Of a stretch of DNA of 64,000 bases, positions 61,801 to 64,000 are shown one piece after another (the first letter of the stretch is position 1; each line of letters begins with the position of its first letter). The notes beneath the pieces are model-generated. The model was not told the DNA's origin. It ran no database searches and saw only the letters and a list, made by a program, of their open reading frames with translations. The translations under genes and the position numbers were made by a program. Source of the DNA: Lewinella sp. LCG006 (GTDB lineage Bacteria; Bacteroidota; Bacteroidia; Chitinophagales; Saprospiraceae); NCBI RefSeq assembly GCF_040784935.1, contig NZ_CP160680.1, forward strand, positions 1,479,501 to 1,543,500, given 5' to 3'.

Positions 61801-64000
61801 TAATTCGCCGCTATTCTGAATACCATTGGCATTGTCATCTTCCCAAACAAAATTTCCGATGACACCACAGTCTAAAATCGACACACTAACCGTAGCAGTA
61901 TCCGTACAGCCCGTCGTAGCAGTAACGATCAGTTCAAAGGTTTCATCCACGTTTGCGGTAAGCGTTGGATTCGCCAAAGTAGCATCATCCAAACCAGTAG
62001 CTGGCGACCAACTGTAGCTCGCAATACCCGTGCCTGGCTCGGCTGGCGGAGGGGTGCCCGAAGGAGAACCACCCAGCACCACTTGCTCACCTGGACAAGT
62101 CGATATATCTGCCCCGGCATTGGCAATAGGATTTTTATTTACATCAACAAATACGCGTACTTGCTGCGTACGTACACAGCCATTCTGTTCCACCGTAAGG
62201 GTGTAAGTAAAATCAAAAGGAGGGTTGGCGGTTGTCTGTGGATCACGGTTGTTTTCCAGGAACAGGTTAGGCGACCAGATGTACTGAGCACCCACTGGGC
62301 CCGCTTCGCCTTCTGGCAAACCAATGGTGGCCTCACCGCCCTGGCACATGGTCTGGTCGGCACCACCAGCAGCAAATACAGCTTGGGTGATTTCAATATT
62401 GTGTACATAAGTTTCTGTACACAAACCACGGCTTACGACCAAGGTTGCGGTATAGCTTCCAGGAGTAGCGTATGAGACCGTTACATTGCTTTCGGTTGAA
62501 GAAGTAGGTGTAGCCGAACCGCTAAAGGTCCAGCTGTAAGTAGCACCTGCGATGGCCGGAGCTGCACTAAACAGTACGCCTTCTTCTGCACAAATGCTAG
62601 CAGGTGCATTGATACCGGAAACAAATGCTGGATCAACATTGATCGTCATTTGATCGGTAGCAGTACAGCCGTTGGCATCGGTAGCCGTGACGGTGTAAGT
62701 CGTCGTACTCGTAGGAGATACTGTAAGGTTATTTCCTGACAAGTTACCGGGCATCCAGGTCAAGGTAACAGGAGCGGTACCACCCGTAGTCGTTGCGCTA
62801 AGCGTAGCACTACTGCCTTCACAAATCGTCTGGTCAGCTGCTGCTACAACCGTAGGAGCGGCCTGGTTTTCAATGGCTATACTGGCCGTACCAAAACAGC
62901 CATTGGCATCCGTGACGGTCACATGGTAGGTTCCTACTGCGAGGTTAGTCGCGGTAGCTGTTGTGCTCACGTTGGGTGACCAGGTGTATTGGTAAGTTGC
63001 TTGACCGCCGCTTACGCTTACGTTGATGGTACCATTGTTTTGTCCACAAGTAGCATCCGTTTTGCTGAGGCTGGCTACCGGGTTTTCGTTGACCGTAACC
63101 GTAACCGAAGCGGTGGAGGTACAACCCAATTCGTCTTCTACCGTAGCGACAAAAGTAGTTGTCACCGCAGGCATTACCGTAATGCTGGCTCCCGTTTGGT
63201 TACCAGGCATCCAGCTGTAAATAAGGTTACCAGTACCACCGCTGCCAGTAGCAGTAAGGGTGGTGCTGTTGCCAACACAGATAGCTACATCAGGACTAAC
63301 ATTGATCGCGGGAGGAACAACGGGGTTAAGGGTAACGGTAGTTGGGCCCACCATACAACGTGCACCAGTGTAGCTTACTTCTACATTGTAAGTACCTGCT
63401 CCCAAACCGGAGAAAATATTACTTGCTTGCCAAGTACCTCCGTTGATGCGGTATTCAAGGCTGGCACTTGCGCCACTTGCGTTGACGGTGAGGCTGCCGT
63501 TTTCGGTACCGTTACAAGAGGTAGGTTGTACGAGGTCAACACTGGTAATGGCAGGTAATTCCAAAACAGTGATCGTCACATTTGCTACGGCCGTACAGCC
63601 CAGGCTGTTGGTTACCGTAACAAAATATTGAGTTGTCGTAGCAGGCGTTACGTCTACGCTAGCGGTAGTTGCGTTTCCTGCACTGGCGTCCCACTGGTAA
63701 CTCACTCCGCCGCTGGCGGTAAGAGTGGTGGTTTGGCCTTCACATAATTCTAGCGAGGCAGCAATCGCGGTAGGCGTTGGTGCAGCATTTACGGTGACGG
63801 CAGTTTGATCGGTACAGCCATTGACATCGGTGATACTTACCGTAAACGTTTCAATGGAAGTGGGCGTCACTGTGATCGCAGCGGTACTAGCGCCTGTGCT
63901 CCAGGCGTAAGTTCCGCCAGCACCCGCGCCATCCGCCGTAAGGGTAGTCGTGGTATTCTGACAAACGATGGGGTCGCCAATGATGCTGGCAACAGGATTG
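37891..64000 (-). CDS. Giant SprB-repeat adhesin, C-terminal 8,702 residues (N-terminus outside window)
   Basis: The frame is open at 64000 and ends with TAA at 37891. From the N-terminal side: PKD/SprB-like set A (to about 61860), two SdrD B-like domains (61860-61190), DUF11-like domains (61190-60040), PKD/SprB-like set B (60040-57650, a diverged copy of set A), diverged SprB units, 37 near-identical 78-residue SprB repeats (55455-46798), two diverged SprB units, three DUF11-like domains (46340-45075), eleven Cys/DNGTP repeats with one SdrD B-like domain (VVGNYTWIDADGDGIQD) between them (45075-41480), then the shared cassette: HYR-like domains, RFPKDE segment, carboxypeptidase-regulatory-like fold, dockerin-like loops (DVNNSGSVTTLD), GDINGSA, cohesin-like domain and T9SS sorting domain (LYQNIPNP to MIVTE). 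SprB repeats are named for the Flavobacterium gliding adhesin. An exported, very long fibrous adhesin is inferred; a role in gliding is possible. Confidence 0.97.
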   Translation of the reverse strand, partial: NPVASIIGDPIVCQNTTTTLTADGAGAGGTYAWSTGASTAAITVTPTSIETFTVSITDVNGCTDQTAVTVNAAPTPTAIAASLELCEGQTTTLTASGGVSYQWDASAGNATTASVDVTPATTTQYFVTVTNSLGCTAVANVTITVLELPAITSVDLVQPTSCNGTENGSLTVNASGASASLEYRINGGTWQASNIFSGLGAGTYNVEVSYTGARCMVGPTTVTLNPVVPPAINVSPDVAICVGNSTTLTATGSGGTGNLIYSWMPGNQTGASITVMPAVTTTFVATVEDELGCTSTASVTVTVNENPVASLSKTDATCGQNNGTINVSVSGGQATYQYTWSPNVSTTATATNLAVGTYHVTVTDANGCFGTASIAIENQAAPTVVAAADQTICEGSSATLSATTTGGTAPVTLTWMPGNLSGNNLTVSPTSTTTYTVTATDANGCTATDQMTINVDPAFVSGINAPASICAEEGVLFSAAPAIAGATYSWTFSGSATPTSSTESNVTVSYATPGSYTATLVVSRGLCTETYVHNIEITQAVFAAGGADQTMCQGGEATIGLPEGEAGPVGAQYIWSPNLFLENNRDPQTTANPPFDFTYTLTVEQNGCVRTQQVRVFVDVNKNPIANAGADISTCPGEQVVLGGSPSGTPPPAEPGTGIASYSWSPATGLDDATLANPTLTANVDETFELIVTATTGCTDTATVSVSILDCGVIGNFVWEDDNANGIQNSGELGIEGISVELLDENNNVLATTSTNASGYYEFTNLPSAIYKVAFDRPLGYIRVLPNLGNDDTVDSDANLFTGITDPFTLAPGETNNNIDAGLYRLFTHLGDLVFKDLNGNGQLDAGEPGVQGVTVNLYNNVPELVGTTTTDGNGNYGFYDLEPGDYEVEFILPTGYSFTSQFTGGDNITDSNADPVTGKTGTLTLDSGKGDITIDAGLTQFDLALDIAINGSTPGPYSQGSQVDFAITVTNEGSITAQGTEITDYLPAGLTIVGFDANGTNVVSNGNGTYTIPSLDPLASVTFIVQTTINNNFQGTSLTNGAEITTDNGGDIDSTPGNDILSEDDQDEVILLINQTAGILVEKATNGVDADALPGVVMLVNPTAPPSVTWTYVVTNTGSVDLTNVVVNDDQEGLIATIGTLAAGASQTFTQTGIAGLGTYSNLATVTADNPLGGTITDTDPSNYTGAFINVEKVADRTEICAGEEVNFTLTVRLLGATDGFQLRQISVEDTNLPGMLMPGDAYFVAASDLNGNGYIDFIDNNNDGISDEEFVWEYSVIYNTTTTNIAMDEAELWYVDPTNGAETYQFDVMNSDQVTVNVNPLPVVTFSGDTEICRGESTTITASGGTSYVWSTTETTPSITVAPTGTSTYDVTVTDGNGCTSVSSVQVIVHNNPVASLVGNPLVCEKEVTVLTAAGAGAGGSYLWSTTETTQSITVNPQTVQTFSVTVTDVNGCTDDVSVTVTEAPEPIVIAASTEICSGAGELITLVASGGGTYQWDANAGNATTAEVDVLPIVTTIYNVTVTSAGGCSGVASVTINVVEDPEITDVITVDPTACDGNDNGSITIIAADNSDTYNLQYRINGGIWQTSNVFTGLGAGSYNLEVSYEGNRCMVTDSAPTVLNAAVPPTITASADQAICIGDNATLTVSSTGGTGAISYVWTPGPLTGDNVVVAPITTTTYTVTGTDELGCSNTDEVVVTVNSVPELNAVVTDAACGQNNGAITVNVTQATAPLTFTWLPDVGNTGTVTGLAAGDYTVMVEDANGCSEETVVTVNELSAPTISVNADATVCEGDMVTLTAVTSGGTGTLSVVWMPGNLTGNNVTVTANTTQTYTATVTDTRNCTATDEVTITVDPAFTSGITGLGNLCAEEPTTYTATPVAGATYSWTATGPATPATGTGETFTTSWGNTPGVYTVTLTVTRGACTRVYTKDVNISGAVFADAGVDKVICQGGSIQIGLPQGQSAPIGATYSWSPNNGTLTSTTAAQPVASPLVTTTYTMTVTLNNCTRSDEMTVVVDPDLNPIADAGDDLLVCAGTQVTLMGNPTGTVAPANPGDGIAGYIWSPLNDVNNAFSFTESATFTANTAGNYQVIVFANSGCTDTAYVNIEIADPIVLTGSTSADADCNGAATGSIKLMVDGGTGNYIYNWSDLAGTNDPADRSGLSAGTYTVTVSDDGGCSATQSFTINEPTPLVIDLDGSTVTNTTCIGTAVGAVDLSVGGGTPAYTYAWTGPNGFTASTEDISGLAAGSYTVIVTDANDCEDTASFEVTEPTNLEVSATKTDETCAMANGTIDVTASGGTNPYTYAWNDGGTTEDRTNLAPGTYTVTVTDANNCTATTTITIIADPVPVVTVNDVTLCADEDATLVAVVSSGTPPYTYLWSTGETSSSIVIEEVFATNTYTVTVTDADGCTGTATGTVTVNPLPVPDVSDDLTICEGESTTLIVENVFFGTPPFTYQWWNATAPGTILSTTTSLTVGPGELISGQVNNFFVRVTDVNGCRERDVVMVEVAPNPTVTVEDQTICAGETATLVAVPGAGNGSYTYLWNTGQTTASIAVSPVVTTNYNVTVTSTYTSADGGVTTCTGETTATVNVEAIPVITSIVEGNATCGDINGTITFNFPDTPVRTIIRFSIDGGLTYPYSSPDDAGSFTITGLAPGTYDLWSNWDGNGGDCPVDLPDATIQDEPGPVITAGTTVTPADCNGASTGEIDLTVNDGTAPLTYAWTGPNSFTASTEDLTGLQAGTYTVIVTDANGCSDTASFTIDEPTTLVIDVAGTTTEDADCNGSATGSIDLSVSGGTPDYTYAWTGPNGFTASTEDISNLVAGTYTVVVTDAQGCSDTASFTIEEPTTLEIDLNATVLTDADCNGSATGAIDLVVTGGTLPYTYLWNTGATTEDLSGLNAGTYTVTVTDAQGCTDEATFTIEEPTTLEIDLNATVLTDADCNGAATGAIDLVVTGGTLPYTYLWNTGATTEDLSGLAAGTYTVTVTDAQGCTDEATFTIEEPTTLEIDLNATVLTDADCNGSATGAIDLVVTGGTSPYTYLWNTGATTEDLSGLTAGTYTVTVTDAQGCTDEATFTIEEPTTLEIDLNATVLTDADCNGAATGAIDLVVTGGTLPYTYLWNTGATTEDLIGLTAGTYTVTVTDAQGCTDEATFTIEEPTTLEIDLTATVLTDADCNGSATGSIDLVVTGGTLPYTYLWNTGATTEDLSGLAVGTYTVTVTDAQGCTDEATFTIEEPTTLEIDVNATVLTDADCNGSATGAIDLVVTGGTLPYTYLWNTGATTEDLIGLTAGTYTVTVTDAQGCTDEATFTIEEPTTLEIDLTGTVLTDADCNGSATGAIDLVVTGGTLPYTYLWNTGATTDDLSGLTAGTYTVTVTDAQGCTDEATFTIEEPTTLEIDLNATVLTDADCNGAATGAIDLVVTGGTLPYTYLWNTGATTDDLTGLTAGTYTVTVTDAQGCTDEATFTIEEPTTLEIDVNATVLTDADCNGSATGAIDLVVTGGTLPYTYLWNTGATTEDLSGLTAGTYTVTVTDAQGCTDEATFTIEEPTTLEIDLNATVLTDADCNGSATGAIDLVVTGGTLPYTYLWNTGATTEDLSGLTADTYTVMVTDAQGCTDEATFTIEEPTTLEIDVNATVLTDADCNGSATGAIDLVVTGGTTPYTYLWNTGATTEDLTGLTAGTYTVTVTDAQGCTDEATFTIEEPTTLEIDLNATVLTDADCNGSATGAIDLVVTGGTLPYTYLWNTGATTEDLTGLTAGTYTVTVTDAQGCTDEATFTIEEPTTLEIDVNATVLTDADCNGSATGAIDLVVTGGTSPYTYLWNTGATTDDLTGLTAGTYTVTVTDAQGCTDEATFTIEEPTTLEIDVNATVLTDADCNGSATGAIDLVVTGGTLPYTYLWNTGATTEDLTGLTAGTYTVTVTDAQGCTDEATFTIEEPTTLEIDLTATVLTDADCNGSATGSIDLVVTGGTLPYTYLWNTGATTEDLSGLTAGTYTVTVTDAQDCTDEATFTIEEPTTIEIDLTATVLTDADCNGSATGAIDLVVTGGTLPYTYLWNTGATTEDLTGLAAGTYTVTVTDAQGCTDEATFTIEEPTTLEIDLNATVLTDADCNGSATGAIDLVVTGGTLPYTYLWNTGATTEDLTGLAAGTYTVTVTDAQGCTDEATFTIEEPTTLEIDLNATVLTDADCNGSATGAIDLVVTGGTLPYTYLWNTGATTEDLSGLTAGTYTVTVTDAQGCTDEATFTIEEPTTLEIDLTATVLTDADCNGSATGAIDLVVTGGTLPYTYLWNTGATTEDLSGLTAGTYTVTVTDAQGCTDEATFTIEEPTTLEIDLTATVLTDADCNGSATGAIDLVVTGGTLPYTYLWNTGATTEDLIGLTAGTYTVTVTDAQGCTDEATFTIEEPTTLEIDVNATVLTDADCNGSATGAIDLVVTGGTLPYTYLWNTGATTEDLSGLTAGTYTITVTDAQGCTDEATFTIEEPTTLEIDVNATVLTDADCNGSATGAIDLVVTGGTLPYTYLWNTGATTEDLSGLTAGTYTVTVTDAQGCTDEATFTIEEPTTLEIDLNATVLTDADCNGSATGAIDLVVTGGTLPYTYLWNTGATTEDLSDLTAGTYTVTVTDAQGCTDEATFTIEEPTTLEIDVNATVLTDADCNGSATGAIDLVVTGGTLPYTYLWNTGATTEDLSGLTAGTYTVTVTDAQGCTDEATFTIEEPTTLEIDVNATVLTDADCNGAATGAIDLVVTGGTLPYTYLWNTGATTEDLSGLTAGTYTVTVTDAQGCTDEATFTIEEPTTLEIDLTATVLTDADCNGSATGAIDLVVTGGTLPYTYLWNTGATTEDLSDLTAGTYTVTVTDAQGCTDEATFTIEEPTTLEIDVNATVLTDADCNGSATGAIDLVVTGGTLPYTYLWNTGATTEDLTGLTAGTYTVTVTDAQGCTDEATFTIEEPTTLEIDLNATVLTDADCNGSATGAIDLVVTGGTLPYTYLWNTGATTEDLIGLTAGTYTVTVTDAQGCTDEATFTIEEPTTLEIDVNATVLTDADCNGAATGAIDLVVTGGTLPYTYLWNTGATTEDLSGLTAGTYTVTVTDAQGCTDEATFTIEEPTTLEIDVNATVLTDADCNGSATGAIDLVVTGGTLPYTYLWNTGATTEDLTGLTAGTYIVTVTDAQGCTDEATFTIEEPTTLEIDLNATVLTDADCNGAATGAIDLVVTGGTLPYTYLWNTGATTEDLSGLTAGTYTVTVTDAQGCTDEATFTIEEPTTLEIDVNATVLTDADCNGSATGAIDLVVTGGTLPYTYLWNTGATTEDLSGLTAGTYTVTVTDAQGCTDEATFTIEEPTTLEIDLNATVLTDADCNGSATGAIDLVVTGGTLPYTYLWNTGATTEDLIGLTAGTYTVTVTDAQGCTDQATFTIEEPTTLEIDLNATVLTDADCNGSATGSIDLVVTGGTLPYTYLWNTGATTEDLSGLTAGTYTVTVTDAQGCTDEGTFTIEEPTTLEIDVNATVLTDADCNGSATGAIDLVVTGGTLPYTYLWNTGATTEDLTGLTAGTYTVTVTDAQGCTDEATFTIEEPTTLEIDVNATVLTDADCNGSATGAIDLVVTGGTLPYTYLWNTGATTEDLTGLTAGTYTVTVTDAQGCTDEATFTIEEPTTLEIDLTATVLTDADCNGAATGAIDLVVTGGTLPYTYLWNTGATTEDLTGLAAGTYTVTVTDAQGCTDEATFTITQPDAVAIDAAGTVVQAVNCNGFSTGSIFLAVIGGTPDYTYTWTGPVAIGDTNNAMGLTAGTYVVTVTDANGCTDVASFEVTQPAPLLVSNAEVNNTSCDSNDGSITLSIEGGTPSYTVSWDNGMTGVAIFDLTPGTYTATIEDAQGCTLIQTYTIERNCFDLALIKTVASAGPFVPGAIVDFNVQVINQGNIDATQVEITDYIPDELSLVGTGWSQSGNLATSTIALLPAGQTTTLTISLQISPDYGGGNLVNYAEISSADNALGLDDADSEFDQVNSDPGGLPNSPADNYVLGNGTGAINSGNAAGDADDHDPALITVTALVDLSLTKTVDNTTPFVDDQVVYTLTLTNDGPAIATNIVVEDVLPTGLTYVGHSGGNYNSTNGRWTVTSLASGESVTLQITATVEATGNYNNCAQVLAQGQQDVDSTPGNAATQQEDDNDCAPITPQAVTDLSLEKTASVTMATAGDPVTFTLTLNNAGPSSATGITISEQIPSGFIFNGSTASGGSYDPANGIWTVNSLAAGETVTLIIDVTVAANGEYCNEAFVATANEFDVDSTPGNGVDTDGDGQIEDDPQDEDDGDAACIEVPCQVILTLVQQTECNDNGTPTDPNDDFINVTILVEGINTSAGWTMTTNRGQVFNGTYGTSITIPLLILNQEDETAFITVTDNGDNGCTNGLTITMPEESCSEDCLILAEISTLPYCDDNGTPSDPSDDIYFLEVTVAGQNIGGDGWFAVDGQNNLFTGNYNQPRIIGPYTNFGASTFNVLIRDVENPTCGQFLLPVTPPAETCSDACAISISVLQPGPICDPNGTPIDPSDDVYYVFVQINGVNGSFAGWETDDEGWTAGEGEYGGVFEFGPYPANQNHTITVYDASDPECEVSIPIIATGSCEDGCELTINTFAPVCNDNGTPFDPTDDTYTFGVRIIPAGPDVSSTGWRFVNGNGNFTPGGAYNQIITLGPFPIPANGADTTFQIADNAYISCRDEFTITPPAPCSLLSCNMDAQEVAKRCDNNGTPFDPSDDVFYFTLLVNGNTSSGWTTTTSAGTTGGAYGQAVEIGPFPVGQDVTFTVTDLQYPADCNQSLTVTTTETCEDERTCIIDIEIIQDFDDLNTPLDHTDDEYDITFLITNGGQGGDYRLVIFNGPTLIGTFGEPLVLENYTANEDVSFTVTDLQDEDCTAIGRFFGQTVVGNYTWIDADGDGIQDPGEDPLAGVEVILSGFDLETGLPVNEVMFTNADGYYLFTDLNQGLYQVTFVLPDGYSYTLLNQGTEAVDSDADPAMNGMTASLPLSSAMAYLDLDAGFVPVSDCVISAVEATVTCIDNDFFRVVIQLEGTGATGWTATDNVLGASQSGTYATSFEQVYSTQISGPILITFADADDENCLTIVSIEVPSDCVDPPPCAITITSQVFECNDAGTPEAGDDTFSAFFAATGTNTGDCFTYTLNGEVLTGTYGLPVFLSDLLVANGNVVIDVVDCNSPDCTVQLILQAPAPCSQEECQISLGTVSTTCAGDNFTVSIPVTAIAGTSWVAIDNMNNTYNGVYGVDFVAQYPVSLNNSVLLTFFDAADPSCLQNISIEVPQDCIPDPCTISASVEVMPCDDQGTPNDNDDTYAATFVVTGNGTAACFNYEVNGTSFSGNYDETITLQNLLVAAGSFDIIITDCDDQSCTITETIVPPSSCSDPCALTVSSFNFGCEGANTPSPDDDIFSGLFTVSGANVGTCYTYTINGETFVGTYGQPVLTGPFLISAGDVTIDIVDCNSAICTTQLVLIAPAPCSVGVTCVVECPENVDAVSLGLACGDLDQILNNPASLSLTGEPTIAGDDCLIVETTFVDEVISEEGCNGVTILRTFTVNYGPGNPYTCTQLISLNDNTAPEVSCAPTNFFDEELGQELILFPVDVFECTATIEVPYPTVTDACGSGWSVVTELTTLNGTVLTTIGANELRFIPDLAIGDYLLRYYVTDDCGNAAAPVSCRIRVTDQDPPTAICVSGLNVSVGAFGLARIYTASVDNGSYDDCDLDRIEIRRIFTRDPATCDTLLTPIYSDWGNYVDFNCCDAGLYVTVELRVVDLAGNADTCWTEVLVRDNTLPFCTSLFNETVTCDELPADFDPYSTADLAARFGSPEVVDNCSAEAVELPPVVNLSDCGAGTIIRRFTAIDRAGNESASIFEQLITIEYILNYNIRFPKDEITNCFQEIPGAEAFNVGCDSITVDYVDTQLTVEGNECFYIARTYTVTNWCEWNGIDPPQIISRDEDCDGVEGEEAVWVLRRPTAAYVDRDAFFNNTSPTIGERGQSCTGTLNPLGYWRETTSTGKWQYTQRIKIFDNAAPVVQFTAPAPICTDTAACEVMVDLPFTVIEYCLPDAMTFTIGLDLSANGTIDQVLQPADVLYGNGMDFSIRALLPLGSHRMQVGITDGCGNTTNIVIPFQVVDCYIPEPNCFTGLNAILQDLPAGTDINGDGEMDVAGLELFANQLASCNILECNLPLRFSVNREGEMPNMNQESIGLTCDDRPGVRLEVYVWDGAYNPYSVQPDGSLGGPNYTMCVVDVNVLDTEGHCNDCVDGDMTLGGDIYTMNSEAIAGVEVKLESTILLEMMTESEGRYEFEDLPAGETYVIRPYKNDDTPNGISTLDMIRIQNHLLGVQMLTNPYLLIAADVNNSGSVTTLDLIQLRRLILGEINTFANNTSWRFVPADFVFPNPTNPWSSPFPEWITVNSLDGCLYAQNFMGIKIGDINGSANAALGGLHNGDERSSLPAWNLMLEDTKVKAGQTYRLALMSSELDKVEGFQFTLDCNQEQLEILEVEEGLLRQDNWGKTLQARGLLTVSWERNGVLPKEDRLLTLVVRPKASGQIADWIQLSPGYTVAEAYERGLENRVMNIELGYFGQASTGMALYQNIPNPVTAQTLIPFDLPEDGPAIIEIHDISGRRILTIRDEFTAGANEVRIKAGQLPNGLYSYTLRFGGQQLTRKMIVTE
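46798..55455 (-). repeat. 37 tandem 234-bp SprB repeats
   Basis: The unit is 78 residues, from TLEIDLNATVLTDADCNG to FTIEEPT, with PYTYLWNTGATTEDL and TYTVTVTDAQGC inside. The landmark GTGTATGG lies at 46925 and at 55349; the difference is exactly 36 x 234, so there are 37 units and no net indel. Variation is limited to a few sites (N/T at residue 7, S/A in CNGSA, L/S/T before PYTY, S/T/I/D near the central loop). Each unit has two Cys. The last unit ends TQPD instead of EEPT. Confidence 0.96.
57650..60040 (-). repeat. Set B: diverged internal copy of the domain series at about 61850-64000
   Basis: The same series of unusual segments appears twice in the protein at 37891-64000: YQWDA.AGNATTA.V, then LQYRINGG.WQ.SN.F.GLGAG, then ACGQNNG, then VWMPGNLTGNN, then TVDPAF.SGI, then NPIA.AG.D. 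The offset is about 4.2 kb. The copies differ at many residues, so this duplication is much older than the 234-bp array. Confidence 0.8.

Overview
The window is one long minus-strand block from a Bacteroidota genome. Domain content (SprB-type repeats, GEVED domains, choice-of-anchor A domains, C-terminal type IX secretion (T9SS) sorting domains) together with proteins of several thousand residues points to the Saprospiria (Lewinella-like organisms). That placement is inferred from protein style, not from a marker gene. No tRNA, rRNA, mobile element or CRISPR array was seen.

Reading in the direction of transcription (from high to low coordinates): (1) 64000-37891, the last 8,702 residues of a giant adhesin whose start lies outside the window; its core is 37 head-to-tail 78-residue SprB repeats. 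(2) 37821-28654, a 3,055-residue surface protein. (3) 28628-27993, a small P-domain protein 25 bp further on. Genes 1-3 are packed closely and may be one operon. (4) After a 522-bp AT-rich gap, 27470-12990, a 4,826-residue protein with seven PKD-like and nine GEVED-type domains, closed by a clear rho-independent terminator. (5) 12721-11054, a soluble PAS-containing sensor histidine kinase. (6) After an 864-bp AT-rich gap rich in dyads and GTGACA motifs, 10189 to beyond position 1, the first 3,396 residues of another giant adhesin. Its N-terminus carries a candidate internal-thioester domain followed by a CBM60-like carbohydrate-binding module.

The large proteins are built from a common kit: a signal peptide, a variable N-terminal head, a long stalk of repeats amplified in tandem, and, in the three whose C-termini are visible, a shared cassette of about 1,200 residues ending in a carboxypeptidase-regulatory-like fold, a dockerin-like pair of loops, a cohesin-like domain and a T9SS sorting domain. 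The inferred job is cell-surface or secreted adhesion, by analogy with the gliding adhesin SprB. The kinase is the only obvious regulatory gene and its link to the adhesins is only positional. Most open frames on the plus strand are shadows of these repetitive genes.
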